Part shown: positions 1 through 9,189 of the stretch, piece after piece | Numbering within the stretch: position 1 is the stretch's first letter | How the letters are laid out: each line of letters begins with the position of its first letter | Source of the DNA: Isoetes taiwanensis | Taxonomy: Eukaryota; Streptophyta; Lycopodiopsida; Isoetales; Isoetaceae | Direction: 5' to 3' | DNA: 64,000 nt | NCBI GenBank assembly: GCA_021234155.1 | Contig: JAJEKV010000110.1 | Coordinates: 2,326,338 to 2,390,337, forward strand | The notes under the pieces: generated by a model | What the model saw: the letters and a program-made list of their open reading frames with translations, nothing else | Database searches by the model: none | Told to the model about the DNA's origin: nothing | Made by a program: the position numbers and the translations under genes

Positions 1-30
1 AGGTGTTTCTGAATAATAAATTAAAGTTTC

Positions 31-378
31 TTGCAAGAAGTTGGCAATTTGGATAGTTGTGAAATAAATGGTGTAAATGCAGTATCTTCCTCCGATCTTG
101 AATTATGGCACAACAGACTCGCTCATACACATTACAACAATCTGAAATACATGAATAAAAAATGTCTCATAAAGTGTGATGCACAAGAAATGGACAAATA
201 TCAATGTGAAGGGTGTATGTTAGGTAAAATCAGCAGGCTGCCATTCAAAATCTCCAAGAAACGAGCTGAAGGAGTGCTTGATTTGGTTCACACAGATTTA
301 TGTGGCCCTCTTAACGTCAGAGGTAGAACAGGTAAGAGATATTTTATCTCGTTCATAGATGTAAATGCTACCGTTTAG
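31..378 (+). pseudogene. copia pol, GAG-pre-integrase and start of integrase (broken)
   Basis: This is the zinc-binding pre-integrase module of a copia polyprotein, which in the family helps integrase bind retroelement DNA. The seen motif is WHNRLAHTHYNNL followed by CEGCMLGK, that is H-x3-H and C-x2-C spacing. The first catalytic region of integrase follows (DLVHTDLCGPL, FISFID). The frame then hits TAG at 376-378. The downstream frame resumes with LARKSQSLEAL, so a short deletion with frameshift near 362-395 has removed the YSRY-type segment usual here. Upstream of 31 the same frame has stops at about 10 and 22, so the reading frame is also decayed to the left. Confidence 0.8.
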
Positions 379-395
379 CAAGAAAATCACAATCT

Positions 396-2903
396 TTGGA
401 AGCATTAAAGTTGTATGTAGCTGAAATGGAGAGACAAACTGGAAGAAAACTCAAATGTATAAGATCAGACCGTGGAGGTGAATATCTTTCAGACAAATTT
501 AAGTTCTTTTGCATGACAAACGGAATCCGTAGGCAATTGACTTGTAGATATACTCCTCAACAGAATGGAACAGCAGAAAGGAAGAATAGGACAGTGCTTG
601 ATGCAGTTAGGTCCATGCTCAAATTTTCGGGCCTGCCAAATTATTTTTGGGAGGAGGCCTTAAAAACAGCAATTTTCATCCAAAATAAGTTACCTACGGC
701 TAGTCTAAAAGGTAACATACCTGATGTAATGTGGTCTGGACAAAAGGAAATAGAGTATGATTGGCTTAAAGCCTATGGATGTCTAGGATACATTCATGTA
801 CCCACGAAACTGCGAAAAAAACTTGATGATAAGGCTGACATAGGCTACTTAGTGGGATACGATGAACAGACAAAAGGGTACAGGATGTATGTTCCAAAAC
901 TTGGAAAAATCATCATTAGTAGGGATATTATTTTTGATGAACAGATACTGTATAAAGACAGGGAGAAGAATGCTAAGATTAGCTGCAAGCCAAATAAGGT
1001 TGAACAGAAGGCTGATATTAAACACATAGTAGATAATGATGATGACGAGTCTGACAACAAAATATCTGAGGCAGAAACGTATGACAATATCACAAAAGGG
1101 CAGGCTGAAGTTAGTATAAATGAGCAAGACAATGAAGAGAATGTTGCTGCAGATCAATACGCAAGAAAGAAGAGGAAAACCCAGCTCGAAAAATTAAAGG
1201 AAGGGGCTGAAATTGATGAGAAGGAATATGGGAGATTGGAGAGTGGTAGAAGTAAAAGATTAGAAAAGCTTACAGAAAATGTAGAACCAGAGCATATATT
1301 GGCATTGCTTGATGACATGACTATTCCAAGAACATTTGAAGATGCTATGAACAGCCCAGACAAGGAAGAATGGATACAAGCTATGAATGAAGAAATGAGA
1401 TCCTTCAAGGATACTGAAACATATGAGGTTGTACAATGCCCAGAGAACAAAAATGTAGTTGGAAATAAATGGATATTCAGGATAAAATTTGGTGCAGATG
1501 GAAACAAAAGATATAAGGCAAGGCTGGTTGCTCAGGGCTATTCTCAAAAGAAAGGAAAGGATTACAATGAGATTTTTTCTCCAGTTGTAAAACTCACAAG
1601 CATACGAGCTTTATTGGCAATTGCAAATGCTCAGAACTTGGAGCTGCACCACATGGATGTAAAGACTACTTTCTTGAATGCAAAATTGAAGGAGGAAATA
1701 TACATGAAACAAGCTATTGGATACGAAGAAGGAAATAATTTAGTTTGGAAACTAAACCGTGTTGTTTACGGACTAAAGCAGTCACCTAGGGAATGGTATT
1801 TTTGTATGGATGATTTTCTCAGAGAGCAAGGATTTGAAAGACTAAAAAATGATGGAAACTTGTATAGATATCAGGATGGAGAACTTTTTTGCATAATAGC
1901 CTTATATGTTGATGATTGTATAATGGCATCAAATAATGTTGATCTGCTAACAAGGTGCAAGAATATTCTAAAGAGGAGATTTGAAATGACAGACATGGGA
2001 GAACTAAAACATTTCTTAGGAATTGAAGTTTGTAGAAACAGAGAAAAAAATGAGTTGGCATTGAAACAAAGCAGGCACATTCAAAATATGTTGAAGAGAT
2101 TTAATATGGAGAATGCAAAGATAGTTAAGACGCCAGTTGTACCAGGGCATAAATTAACTGAAGGAAAAGAAATAGACAGAGACAAAGAAGATATGGATGA
2201 AGTACCCTATCGTGAACTGATAGGATGTCTGCTTTATCTGTCAAATAATACCAGGCCCGATATAGCTTATGTAGTAAATGTGTTAAGCAGATTCTGTCAT
2301 AATCCAGCAAGAAGACATTGGGAAGGAGCAAAACGTGTTCTTAAATACTTGAAAGGAACAGCATTACATGGCATAACCTTCACTTCTAATGATCTAAGGT
2401 TAATTGGCTTTAGTGATGCAGATTGGGGAGGGGATTTGAGCACAAGAGTATCAACATCTGGATATGTTGTATATCTTGGAGGAGGAGCTATTTCATGGAG
2501 GAGCAAAAAGCAAAAAGCAGTTGCAATGTCCTCAGCAGAAGCAGAATACACAGCAAGTTCTCTGATAGGTAAGGAATTGGTCTGGTTAAGAAGGTTAGTT
2601 GAAGAACTGGGATACAAACAAAATGAACCAACTTGCATTATGACAGACAGTATGAGCTGTATAGCAATAGTTAAGAATCCAGTGCAGCATGAGCGTACAA
2701 AGCATATTGAGCTAAATTTACACTTCATTAGAGATTTAGCACAGAAAGGATATATACAGATGAAGTACATTAACAATGCTGTACAAACAGCAGACGTTTT
2801 TACAAAGGCTCTGGTGGAGAAAAAGTTCCAGGAATTCAGAACTAATCTTGGAGTACTAAATTTAAGTGTTGAAGGAGGAGTGTTAGATAAAGATCAACAC
2901 TAA
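396..2903 (+). CDS. copia pol: integrase core, reverse transcriptase, RNase H
   Basis: The 835-codon frame carries the integrase catalytic remainder (IRSDRGGEY, then PQQNGTAERKNRT), an acidic linker at residues about 200-300, the copia RT starting near NKWIFRIKFGADG, the YVDD active site at about residue 504 (near 1905), and RNase H with SSAEAEY and ADVFTKAL. It would make cDNA and integrate the element in the nucleus. No stop interrupts it, but it is only the downstream part of a polyprotein whose upstream frame is broken at 378, so this copy is unlikely to be autonomous. The frame ends at 2903, about 20 bases inside the presumed LTR, as is common in copia elements. The listed first codon is simply the first ATG after the break, not a natural start. 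Confidence 0.9.
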   Translation: MEALKLYVAEMERQTGRKLKCIRSDRGGEYLSDKFKFFCMTNGIRRQLTCRYTPQQNGTAERKNRTVLDAVRSMLKFSGLPNYFWEEALKTAIFIQNKLPTASLKGNIPDVMWSGQKEIEYDWLKAYGCLGYIHVPTKLRKKLDDKADIGYLVGYDEQTKGYRMYVPKLGKIIISRDIIFDEQILYKDREKNAKISCKPNKVEQKADIKHIVDNDDDESDNKISEAETYDNITKGQAEVSINEQDNEENVAADQYARKKRKTQLEKLKEGAEIDEKEYGRLESGRSKRLEKLTENVEPEHILALLDDMTIPRTFEDAMNSPDKEEWIQAMNEEMRSFKDTETYEVVQCPENKNVVGNKWIFRIKFGADGNKRYKARLVAQGYSQKKGKDYNEIFSPVVKLTSIRALLAIANAQNLELHHMDVKTTFLNAKLKEEIYMKQAIGYEEGNNLVWKLNRVVYGLKQSPREWYFCMDDFLREQGFERLKNDGNLYRYQDGELFCIIALYVDDCIMASNNVDLLTRCKNILKRRFEMTDMGELKHFLGIEVCRNREKNELALKQSRHIQNMLKRFNMENAKIVKTPVVPGHKLTEGKEIDRDKEDMDEVPYRELIGCLLYLSNNTRPDIAYVVNVLSRFCHNPARRHWEGAKRVLKYLKGTALHGITFTSNDLRLIGFSDADWGGDLSTRVSTSGYVVYLGGGAISWRSKKQKAVAMSSAEAEYTASSLIGKELVWLRRLVEELGYKQNEPTCIMTDSMSCIAIVKNPVQHERTKHIELNLHFIRDLAQKGYIQMKYINNAVQTADVFTKALVEKKFQEFRTNLGVLNLSVEGGVLDKDQH
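2869..2880 (+). other. copia polypurine tract
   Basis: TTGAAGGAGGAG lies directly before TGTTAG. A purine run touching the LTR start is the usual plus-strand primer site. Confidence 0.6.
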
Positions 2904-3418
2904 ATTTAGCTATACAGAAGACGTCTACAGGCTTCAGATAGATTCCATGAAGAAAAAAAGGCTTGCATGGTTTGAAGGGTTTTATGGTTCGTTAAAGGTT
3001 ATGGGTTTTCTATTTTCCTTTAATAGTGATAATAGGTGGAACCATTATGCAGCTTTTTGGAGCGAACAATGATTTAAAATTAGAAGGATGGCCACCGAAC
3101 AGATTTCTTTGCCGGATCGGTCGTTGACAGGGATATAAGATTACAGAACAGTAAAAAACCGATCTTATCCAGTGGAGATTAATGAAAACAGAAGAAGGAT
3201 GAGCCTAATCGATTAGATTGGGGCTTGAGCTGTTCAAGAAGAAGACGTCTCCATATTGTATTGAAGGTTAATGCTACAGTAACAAGTATTAGACCATCGA
3301 ATTTGAATTTTTGCCATATTAATATTCAAGATTGGGTACAAGATAAACCATTGCATATTTGTGACTATTGGTCTTAGCAATCTGATCTTAACCCAAGTTG
3401 ATCCTTGAAATTGTCACA
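2881..3418 (+). repeat. copia 3' LTR (right border approximate)
   Basis: The stretch starts TGTTAGATAA and ends near TTGTCACA, about 538 bp. The left border is set by the purine tract. The right border is set by where homology to the gypsy leader (AAACTAACC...) resumes. The second LTR is not in the window, so the borders are inferred. Confidence 0.55.
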
Positions 3419-3450
3419 AGTAAAACTAACCACATAGCCATGAATTACTT

Positions 3451-4842
3451 GTGTATGCAGCGAGAGGCCTAGGCTCAGGGGAACGCCAACGCCGAGACCA
3501 TATGGAAGAACAGAGTCCGCCCAGGCCACCCCCGGCAAGGAACCTGTATGAAGAATTTGGACCCATGACCCCAGAAGAGGAAATATCACAGATGAGGACG
3601 GACCTTGAGCAGATAAAGGCTTTGCTGGCCGCACAAGCAGGAGTGGGTTCAGAGGGCAACGCTCAGTTGCCACAAGCATCAACTCGGAAAACAGGAAGGG
3701 ACAAGAAGAGGAGCAAGAGAAGGAGGTCCTCCAGCTCGGAATCCTCCGACTCAAGCTCAGATTCGGACTCCGACTCCGAGGAAGAGGAAGAGCAGGCCCA
3801 GGACTGTAGGGATGGAAGGCAGAGGGACACCACCGATGGAAGGCAGAGGGATACCACAGAGGGACGACAAAGGGACACCAGAGCCTCTAACTACCAGAAG
3901 AAGGTAGACTCCGCATTGGGAAATGTTTGGAAGGCCAGGAAGCTCGAGCAATTCTCAGGCAAGAACAGGTCAGGCATGGAGGCAGAGGCTTGGCTCGATG
4001 AGATGAGTGAATATGGCAACGCTTATGGTATGAAGGATAAGGATAAAGGCAGGGTGGCAACAGCCAACCTGAAAGGAGCAGCACGCATTTGGTGGAAGGG
4101 TTATGCCAAGGCCCATGGCTTAAGCAGGGATGCTTGCAGGTTCAGAAAGTTCGCTAAAGCCTTCAAGCGCCATTATGTCCCGAGAGAGCACAAGTCCAGC
4201 ATGATGCAGCAATTCTACAAGTTGCAACAGGGAAATAAATCAGTCCAGAAATATACAGAGGAATTCATGAGGCTAAGGCTTTATGTGCCAAAATTGGGTG
4301 AAAAGCACGCAGTGGAGAGCTACATTGAGGGGCTGAATGAGGAGATTCGCAAGCTTGTAAGGACAATAAACCCTAAGACAGTATCGGAAGCAGAGTCCAA
4401 GGCAATAAGCTTGCAAGGGACGGGACCTCAGAATAACGGGCAGAGGCAGCAGTATTACCAGGATAAAGGCAAGGCAACAGGCAGTTATAGCCCTAGGGCA
4501 GCCAGCCCAGGTCCAGCTAGAGCCCCATATGGTGGCAATCAGGGGAAGCAACAGGAGAAGAAGCAGGTGTCCTTCAAGGACAAGCAGGAAGGGTCAAACT
4601 ACTCCAAAGCAGTGCGATCCTTTTTGCAGGCGATGCCCAAGGAAAAGAGGCAGGAGTGCATAGAAAAGCAGCTTTGCTTCAGGTGCTTCCAGCCAGGCCA
4701 TAGGACAGCAAACTGCCCCTACGTCATGAGTGCAGCGCTAGCAGAGTTGGGAGATTGGGACACTCTGTCTGACAACGACGGCGAAGCAGCCCACGACTAC
4801 ATCCAGGATTCCAGGGTGAGTGTCATATCTTTGCCGCAATAG
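3451..4842 (+). CDS. gypsy gag (outer element)
   Basis: This is the capsid-nucleocapsid protein, which packages element RNA into virus-like particles. Visible parts are a proline-rich N-terminus, a Ser/Asp/Glu low-complexity stretch (residues about 92-115), two to three short repeats around GRQRDTTDGRQRDT (about 122-145), the retrotransposon gag capsid domain (WKARKLEQF to about residue 310, with ARIWWKGY) and one CCHC zinc knuckle, CFRCFQPGHRTANC (C-x2-C-x4-H-x4-C, about residue 410). The frame opens with GTG at 3451; the first in-frame ATG is 3502. The frame is intact to TAG at 4840-4842. The pol frame overlaps in the -1 frame. Confidence 0.9.
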   Translation: MYAARGLGSGERQRRDHMEEQSPPRPPPARNLYEEFGPMTPEEEISQMRTDLEQIKALLAAQAGVGSEGNAQLPQASTRKTGRDKKRSKRRRSSSSESSDSSSDSDSDSEEEEEQAQDCRDGRQRDTTDGRQRDTTEGRQRDTRASNYQKKVDSALGNVWKARKLEQFSGKNRSGMEAEAWLDEMSEYGNAYGMKDKDKGRVATANLKGAARIWWKGYAKAHGLSRDACRFRKFAKAFKRHYVPREHKSSMMQQFYKLQQGNKSVQKYTEEFMRLRLYVPKLGEKHAVESYIEGLNEEIRKLVRTINPKTVSEAESKAISLQGTGPQNNGQRQQYYQDKGKATGSYSPRAASPGPARAPYGGNQGKQQEKKQVSFKDKQEGSNYSKAVRSFLQAMPKEKRQECIEKQLCFRCFQPGHRTANCPYVMSAALAELGDWDTLSDNDGEAAHDYIQDSRVSVISLPQ

Positions 4843-6353
4843 ATACAGAGCAAGCAGAGAATCAGTATAAGGTAATTTCCACAGTAGGGAAGGCCAAGGC
4901 CAAGTCCTTCATAGTCCTGATAGACTCAGGAAGTAGCCATAACTTCGCATCCCCCATAATGGTTGAAATGTTGAAGTTGAAACCGTTGAGGTCGAAGCCA
5001 AGGCTCGTTGTCTTAGCAAGTGGAGCCGTAAGGCAGACGGCAGGCAAGATAATTAATTTCGACATCGACTTGCCAGGGATTAATATCCAGATGGGGGCAG
5101 AAGTAATGGGCATTGGCAAGTACGACTTGATCATAGGAATGGAGTATCTTGGACCAGCAGGGGCCATCATTGATTGTGGAAAGCGGAAGGTGACCTTCCC
5201 AACGCCCGACGGCAAGATTATTGAGATCACAGGTAAAGAGGTCGTTCCCATCATGCAGTGTATGTCTTCTAAACGGCTGTTCAAGTGCATCAAGAGTGAG
5301 CAGGTAGCATACATCTTCAAGCTTGAGATTGAAGAGCCGGAGTCAGAAGAAAGCAAGGAAGACAAGGTGCTCAGCAAGTTGCCGAAGCAAATAGCTAAGT
5401 TGATCACGGAATTCCACGATCTCTTTCCAGACGAGATCGAGCACCTCCCTCCTTACAGGGGAGTCGAGTGTGAGATAGCACTCGAACCGGGAACGAAGCC
5501 GACAAGCAAGGCCCCATACAGAATGACGACGCAGGAGTTGACGGAGCTAAAGAAGCAATTGTAGGAGTTGCTCGACCTAGGCTTCATCAGACCCAGTGTC
5601 TCACCATTTGGAGCACCCATTCTTTTCGTCAAGAAGAAGGATGGCAGTTTAAGGATGTGCATAGACTATAGACAGTTGAACAAGCACACCATTAAGAACA
5701 AGTATGCGCTTCCCAGATCAGATGACTTGATGGATCAGCTCCAAGGGGCAAAGGTCTTCTCCAAAATCGACTTAACGTCAGGCTATCACCAAATCCGGAT
5801 TAAGGAAGAAGATATCCATAAAACCGCCTTCAGAACGCGGTATGGGCATTATGAGTTCACGGTAATGCCTTTCGGCTTATCGAACGCCCCCGCGACATTC
5901 ATGAGGCTCATGAACGACATCTTCAGGGAGTTCTTAGACACCTTTGTGATTGTGTTCTTTGACGACATTTTGGTGTATAGCAGATCCCTTGAAGAGCACG
6001 TACAACACTTAAGAAGAGTGCTGGAGAAGTTGAAGAGGCACCAGTTGTACGCCAAGTTGTCGAAGTGTCACTTCGCAACAGAGAAGGTGGAATACCTGGG
6101 TCATGTAATCTCAGCAGAAGGAATCTCGACGGATCCCGCCAAGATTGAAGCAGTGATCCAGTGGCCGGCGCCGAAGAATGTGCATGAGGTCAGAAGTTTC
6201 CTCGGCCTAGCAGGGTACTACAGGAAGTTCGTGAAGAACTTTGCTAAGATAGCGGCCCCGCTAACAGACTTAACGAGGGCGGAGAAGGTGAAAGATTGGA
6301 CAGAGCATTGGCACAAGAAAGCCCAAGCAGGGTTTGAATTGTTGAAGGATTAA
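4827..6353 (+). pseudogene. gypsy pol: protease and reverse transcriptase (outer element)
   Basis: The frame is -1 relative to gag. It contains the aspartic protease active site LIDSGSSHN (codons from about 4917) and the RT domain with [17 protein letters not shown] and FFDDILVYS near 5955-5985. A single in-frame TAG at 5562-5564 separates protease from RT; the family would have a sense codon there. After ELLKD the frame ends at TAA (6351-6353), where about 20 bases present in the inner copy ([10 protein letters not shown] region) are missing, shifting the frame. Protease would mature Gag-Pol and RT would copy the RNA. This copy cannot make full Pol. Confidence 0.88.
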
Positions 6354-6959
6354 CCCTGCCGGACCCAGAGAAAGATAAGCTTGTAGCCACAGATGCGAGT
6401 AAGATAGCTACAGGTGCAGTGCTCATGCAAGAAGAGCGTGTGGCAGCGTATGATTCCAGGAAGATGAACGACGCCGAAACGCGCTACCCCACCCATGATC
6501 AGGAATTGCTTGCGGTTGTCAGGGCATTAAGAATTTGGAGACACTACCTCTTGGGGAGGAAGTTCCAATTGGATACCGACCATCAGAGCCTCCAGTATGT
6601 ATTCACACAACCACACCTTAATCTGAGGCAGCGAAGATGGATGGAGTTCCTCGAGGAATATGACTTTGTTATAGTCTACAAGCCGGGGAAGCTCAATGTG
6701 GTAGCGGATGCGCTTTCAAGGCATCCCCTGACAACTAGAGTCCATTGCAATGCAATTTCAACGCTTTCCAGCGACTTCGGGAAGAAGATTGAAGAGTCCT
6801 TGCCAACAGATGTGGACTTCAAGGAAGTATGGGCAAGCTTATGCAGGGAAGCAAGAACAGATAAAGAGCGAGAAGCCTTCAAAAATTTTAAGAAGGAAGG
6901 TAATCTCTTGTACCATAAGAACAAGTTGTGCGTGCCCGAATCATCAGGTGTAAGGAAAT
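6354..6959 (+). pseudogene. gypsy pol: RNase H and integrase start (outer element, cut by insertion)
   Basis: This continues pol after the small deletion. The RNase H motifs are visible: the first Asp in ATDAS (about 6393), [15 protein letters not shown] and the final Asp in VADALSR (about 6705-6725). The linker [13 protein letters not shown] leads into the integrase. The frame is cut at 6959 by the LTR of the inner element; the next residues of the same protein appear at 20138. Confidence 0.85.
6955..6959 (+). repeat. Target-site duplication, left copy
   Basis: GAAAT precedes the inner LTR here and is repeated at 20133-20137. Five bases is the normal Ty3/gypsy duplication. Confidence 0.9.
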
Positions 6960-8519
6960 TGTGACGTTCCAGCACAGTATACGGTCCCAGGACGTATACT
7001 GTACTGCCCCATCACGCGTACACGCCACTCCGACCGACGTGTACGCCAACGGATAGCCAGGTAAGTAGCCCTAGGGGCAACTTGCTAGGAGTGTTCATAT
7101 ATTATTAATGTGCACATGTGCACATTAATGTGGGCACACCTTTCCATGTTGGCATATTTTGCCACCTAGCCATTAAAGGCAAGTTGGGCCTTTCCAATTA
7201 TCCCACATGCCAAAATGGGTAATTGGAAACCCTAGCCTGAACCCCATGTCTATTTAGGGTAGGAAAACCCTAGCTTGCTAGTTTTCGTCCTTAGGGTTTT
7301 AGAGCTCAGTTTTGGCTGCCCCAGGAGCCAAAACCGCCTCCCAGACGCCGCCCAAGCGAATTGCGCCATCAGTTCCCCTGAACTCGATCAGCCCAGCAGG
7401 ATGGTTGAACTTCGGGTCGGGGGAGGAGCCACTCAAGGATCAGGTATTTGGTCAATTTAATAGCTTAAACCGTCTTCTAGTCATAGAATCAGTAGGTTTA
7501 GACTATTAAATTGCCCATAGCAGCTATCTAGATCTTAGATCTCGGACACTAACTAAAGAACCTAACTCTATGATTAGATCTAGTTCTTTAGTTCTTCAGG
7601 ATGTATTTGGATGATGTATCTCTGCGGAACTCCTTGTATTGGGAAGGGGGGTAGAGGCCCTAAAGCTTGTAGTTGATGCTCCTAGAGTAGCCTCTCTAGC
7701 ACACTGTAGATTCGGCCTGTGCACAAGAACCACACCTGGTTGGGGGTGAAGGGGCCGAACTGGCTTAGAAGGAGGTTCGTGTTCTGACTCTTGAATGCGA
7801 TCCCTATGGTGTGTTAGTGCTACCGGGGATCATTGTGACTAGGTCTAATGGCTTACCACTGAGTGCGGGTAAGGCATGGGCTCGACACCCGTGAAGTGGT
7901 GTACACTTTCCGGTGGGTTGGGTCCGAATACGAGGCGGTGGCCCTCTAGTCACCTTGAGTCAAAGCATGTAGACCTCGGAGGGAGTGATCCCTACCGCCC
8001 CATCGGAACCGGGGAGATGAAACCCGTGAATAGCCCTTTTGGCTATGCATCCGTGAGGCTCTGATCAGTCCCAACACTTTTCAGCCTACTCGCAAAGTGT
8101 GCACGGGGAGGGGCGGATGGAGTGGACAACCCTAGGCCATGTTCATATGCCAGCCAACTCCATTGCCATGAATTCGCATGCGCAATGAACTCGGAGACCC
8201 AAGCCGCCGGGCCACTCCCTTGAGTCCGAGCCTTGGGTAGGATTCCCTATGTGATGTGTGACCATTGTCTATGCAGATGTTGATATACCACCCCTCCGGG
8301 TGGATGGAGGATCTCGCTGGTGCCCGACATGTATGTTTACGTTTCGCAGACTAGGTAGGCCCCGGGAGGGAGGTAGAATGACACCTTCACTCTTCCCACT
8401 GGGACTCGTTACGGGTGCAGTGATATGTGGAGGGCCCTGTATCAGCATGAAGCTGGTGTGGGGGAAGAACTCCTGTTTGTATACGGTGAGAGCACCGTAT
8501 GCGAGTAGGGGACGTCACA
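6960..8519 (+). repeat. 5' LTR of inner gypsy
   Basis: This 1560-bp LTR begins TGTGACGTTCC and ends GGGGACGTCACA, an 8-bp inverted end. It matches 18578-20132 and, less closely, 22346-23921. Compared with both, it has many changes at CAG/CTG sites (see findings). The LTR normally supplies the pol II promoter and polyadenylation signals; short ORFs inside it look non-coding. Confidence 0.93.
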
Positions 8520-8520
8520 G

Positions 8521-8532
8521 TGGTATCAGAGC
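8521..8532 (+). other. Primer-binding site, initiator tRNA-Met type
   Basis: TGGTATCAGAGC starts one base after the LTR. This is the standard plant PBS complementary to the 3' end of initiator tRNA-Met. Confidence 0.92.
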
Positions 8533-8720
8533 AATGTTCTTGGAGACCAAGAGCAAAGCACTGGCCATGTCCCAGTAGTACTAACTTGATAGGATCCTCA
8601 AGCCTCGAAAAGTGGGAAATTTTTCTCATCTTTGTAGTTTATGCTAAGCTAGTAACAATTAAGTGAATTGGAATTTAACAAGATTAAAAAGAATGAGACA
8701 AAATTTTTCCAAGTGAGGTG

Positions 8721-8975
8721 GTCTCACAGCTCGCGCCTGGTCGCAGAACTAAATTTTAGTTTTGAAGCGAGGCGCAAGCTGTGAGACATCGAGCCAAGAA
8801 CACCAAAACATGATGAATTTGAGAAAAATAATGTGGTAAGGCTAATTCTAAGGTAGGAATTAGTTAGAATAGCATGTTTTAATTACCTAAAAACCCTAGA
8901 AATGTATGAGATCTCACATTTCCGCTGGTCATAAAACTAAACATTAGTATTGGAACGAGGCGCAAGCTGTGAGAC
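8721..8975 (+). repeat. Pair of stem-loop repeats upstream of the histone H3-like cassette
   Basis: Two related 65-67-bp units lie at 8721-8787 and 8911-8975. Unit 1 is a strong inverted repeat: GTCTCACAGCTCGCGCC opens it and GGCGCAAGCTGTGAGAC closes it, with an inner palindrome around ACTAAATTTTAGT. Unit 2 keeps the right arm but has a diverged left arm. The same pair layout recurs at 10596-10865 before the second cassette, so they look like parts of a duplicated upstream regulatory module. Function is unknown. Confidence 0.8.
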
Positions 8976-9077
8976 CAATAGGTAGAAAAAGTCTGAAATA
9001 AGTATAAGTTTTAGCTAAGTTGGTGCCTTAGCATGTTAAACAAAGCAACTTGAGTTTTGACCTAAAATTCCCCAAGC

Positions 9078-9085
9078 TATAAATA
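9078..9085 (+). promoter_or_regulatory. TATA box of cassette 1
   Basis: TATAAATA, followed about 20 bases later by CCCCCTCATTT and 112 bases later by the ATG of the H3-like ORF. The second cassette has the same box and the same downstream CCCCTCATTT. A pol II promoter inside the element is inferred. Confidence 0.6.
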
Positions 9086-9189
9086 GATGTAGAACCCCCT
9101 CATTTTTTTCGTCCAAGCCCTAGAAATCCGCTCTTCCCAACTTAGGCGATCTTTCTACGCTTTTATCCCGATTGACGATCCAGTAAAGC

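Larger units (their letters stand above)
1..3418 (+). mobile_element. Ty1/copia retrotransposon, 3' part, inserted in the outer gypsy element
   Basis: Seen: coding sequence in copia order (GAG-pre-integrase, integrase, reverse transcriptase, RNase H), a purine tract, then a sequence starting TGTTAG that behaves as the 3' LTR. The 5' LTR, gag and protease lie before the window. After about 3418 the sequence becomes alignable to the stretch just upstream of gag in the inner gypsy element (near 12862), so this copia element interrupts the leader of the outer gypsy element. Target duplication cannot be checked because the left end is off the window. Confidence 0.85.

Noticed and set aside
845-2776. 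Minus-strand frames across the copia pol
   Set aside because: Shadows of the plus-strand coding sequence.
7275-8629. Short ORFs inside the gypsy LTRs
   Set aside because: They differ between LTR copies by indels and overlap in several frames, so they look non-coding.
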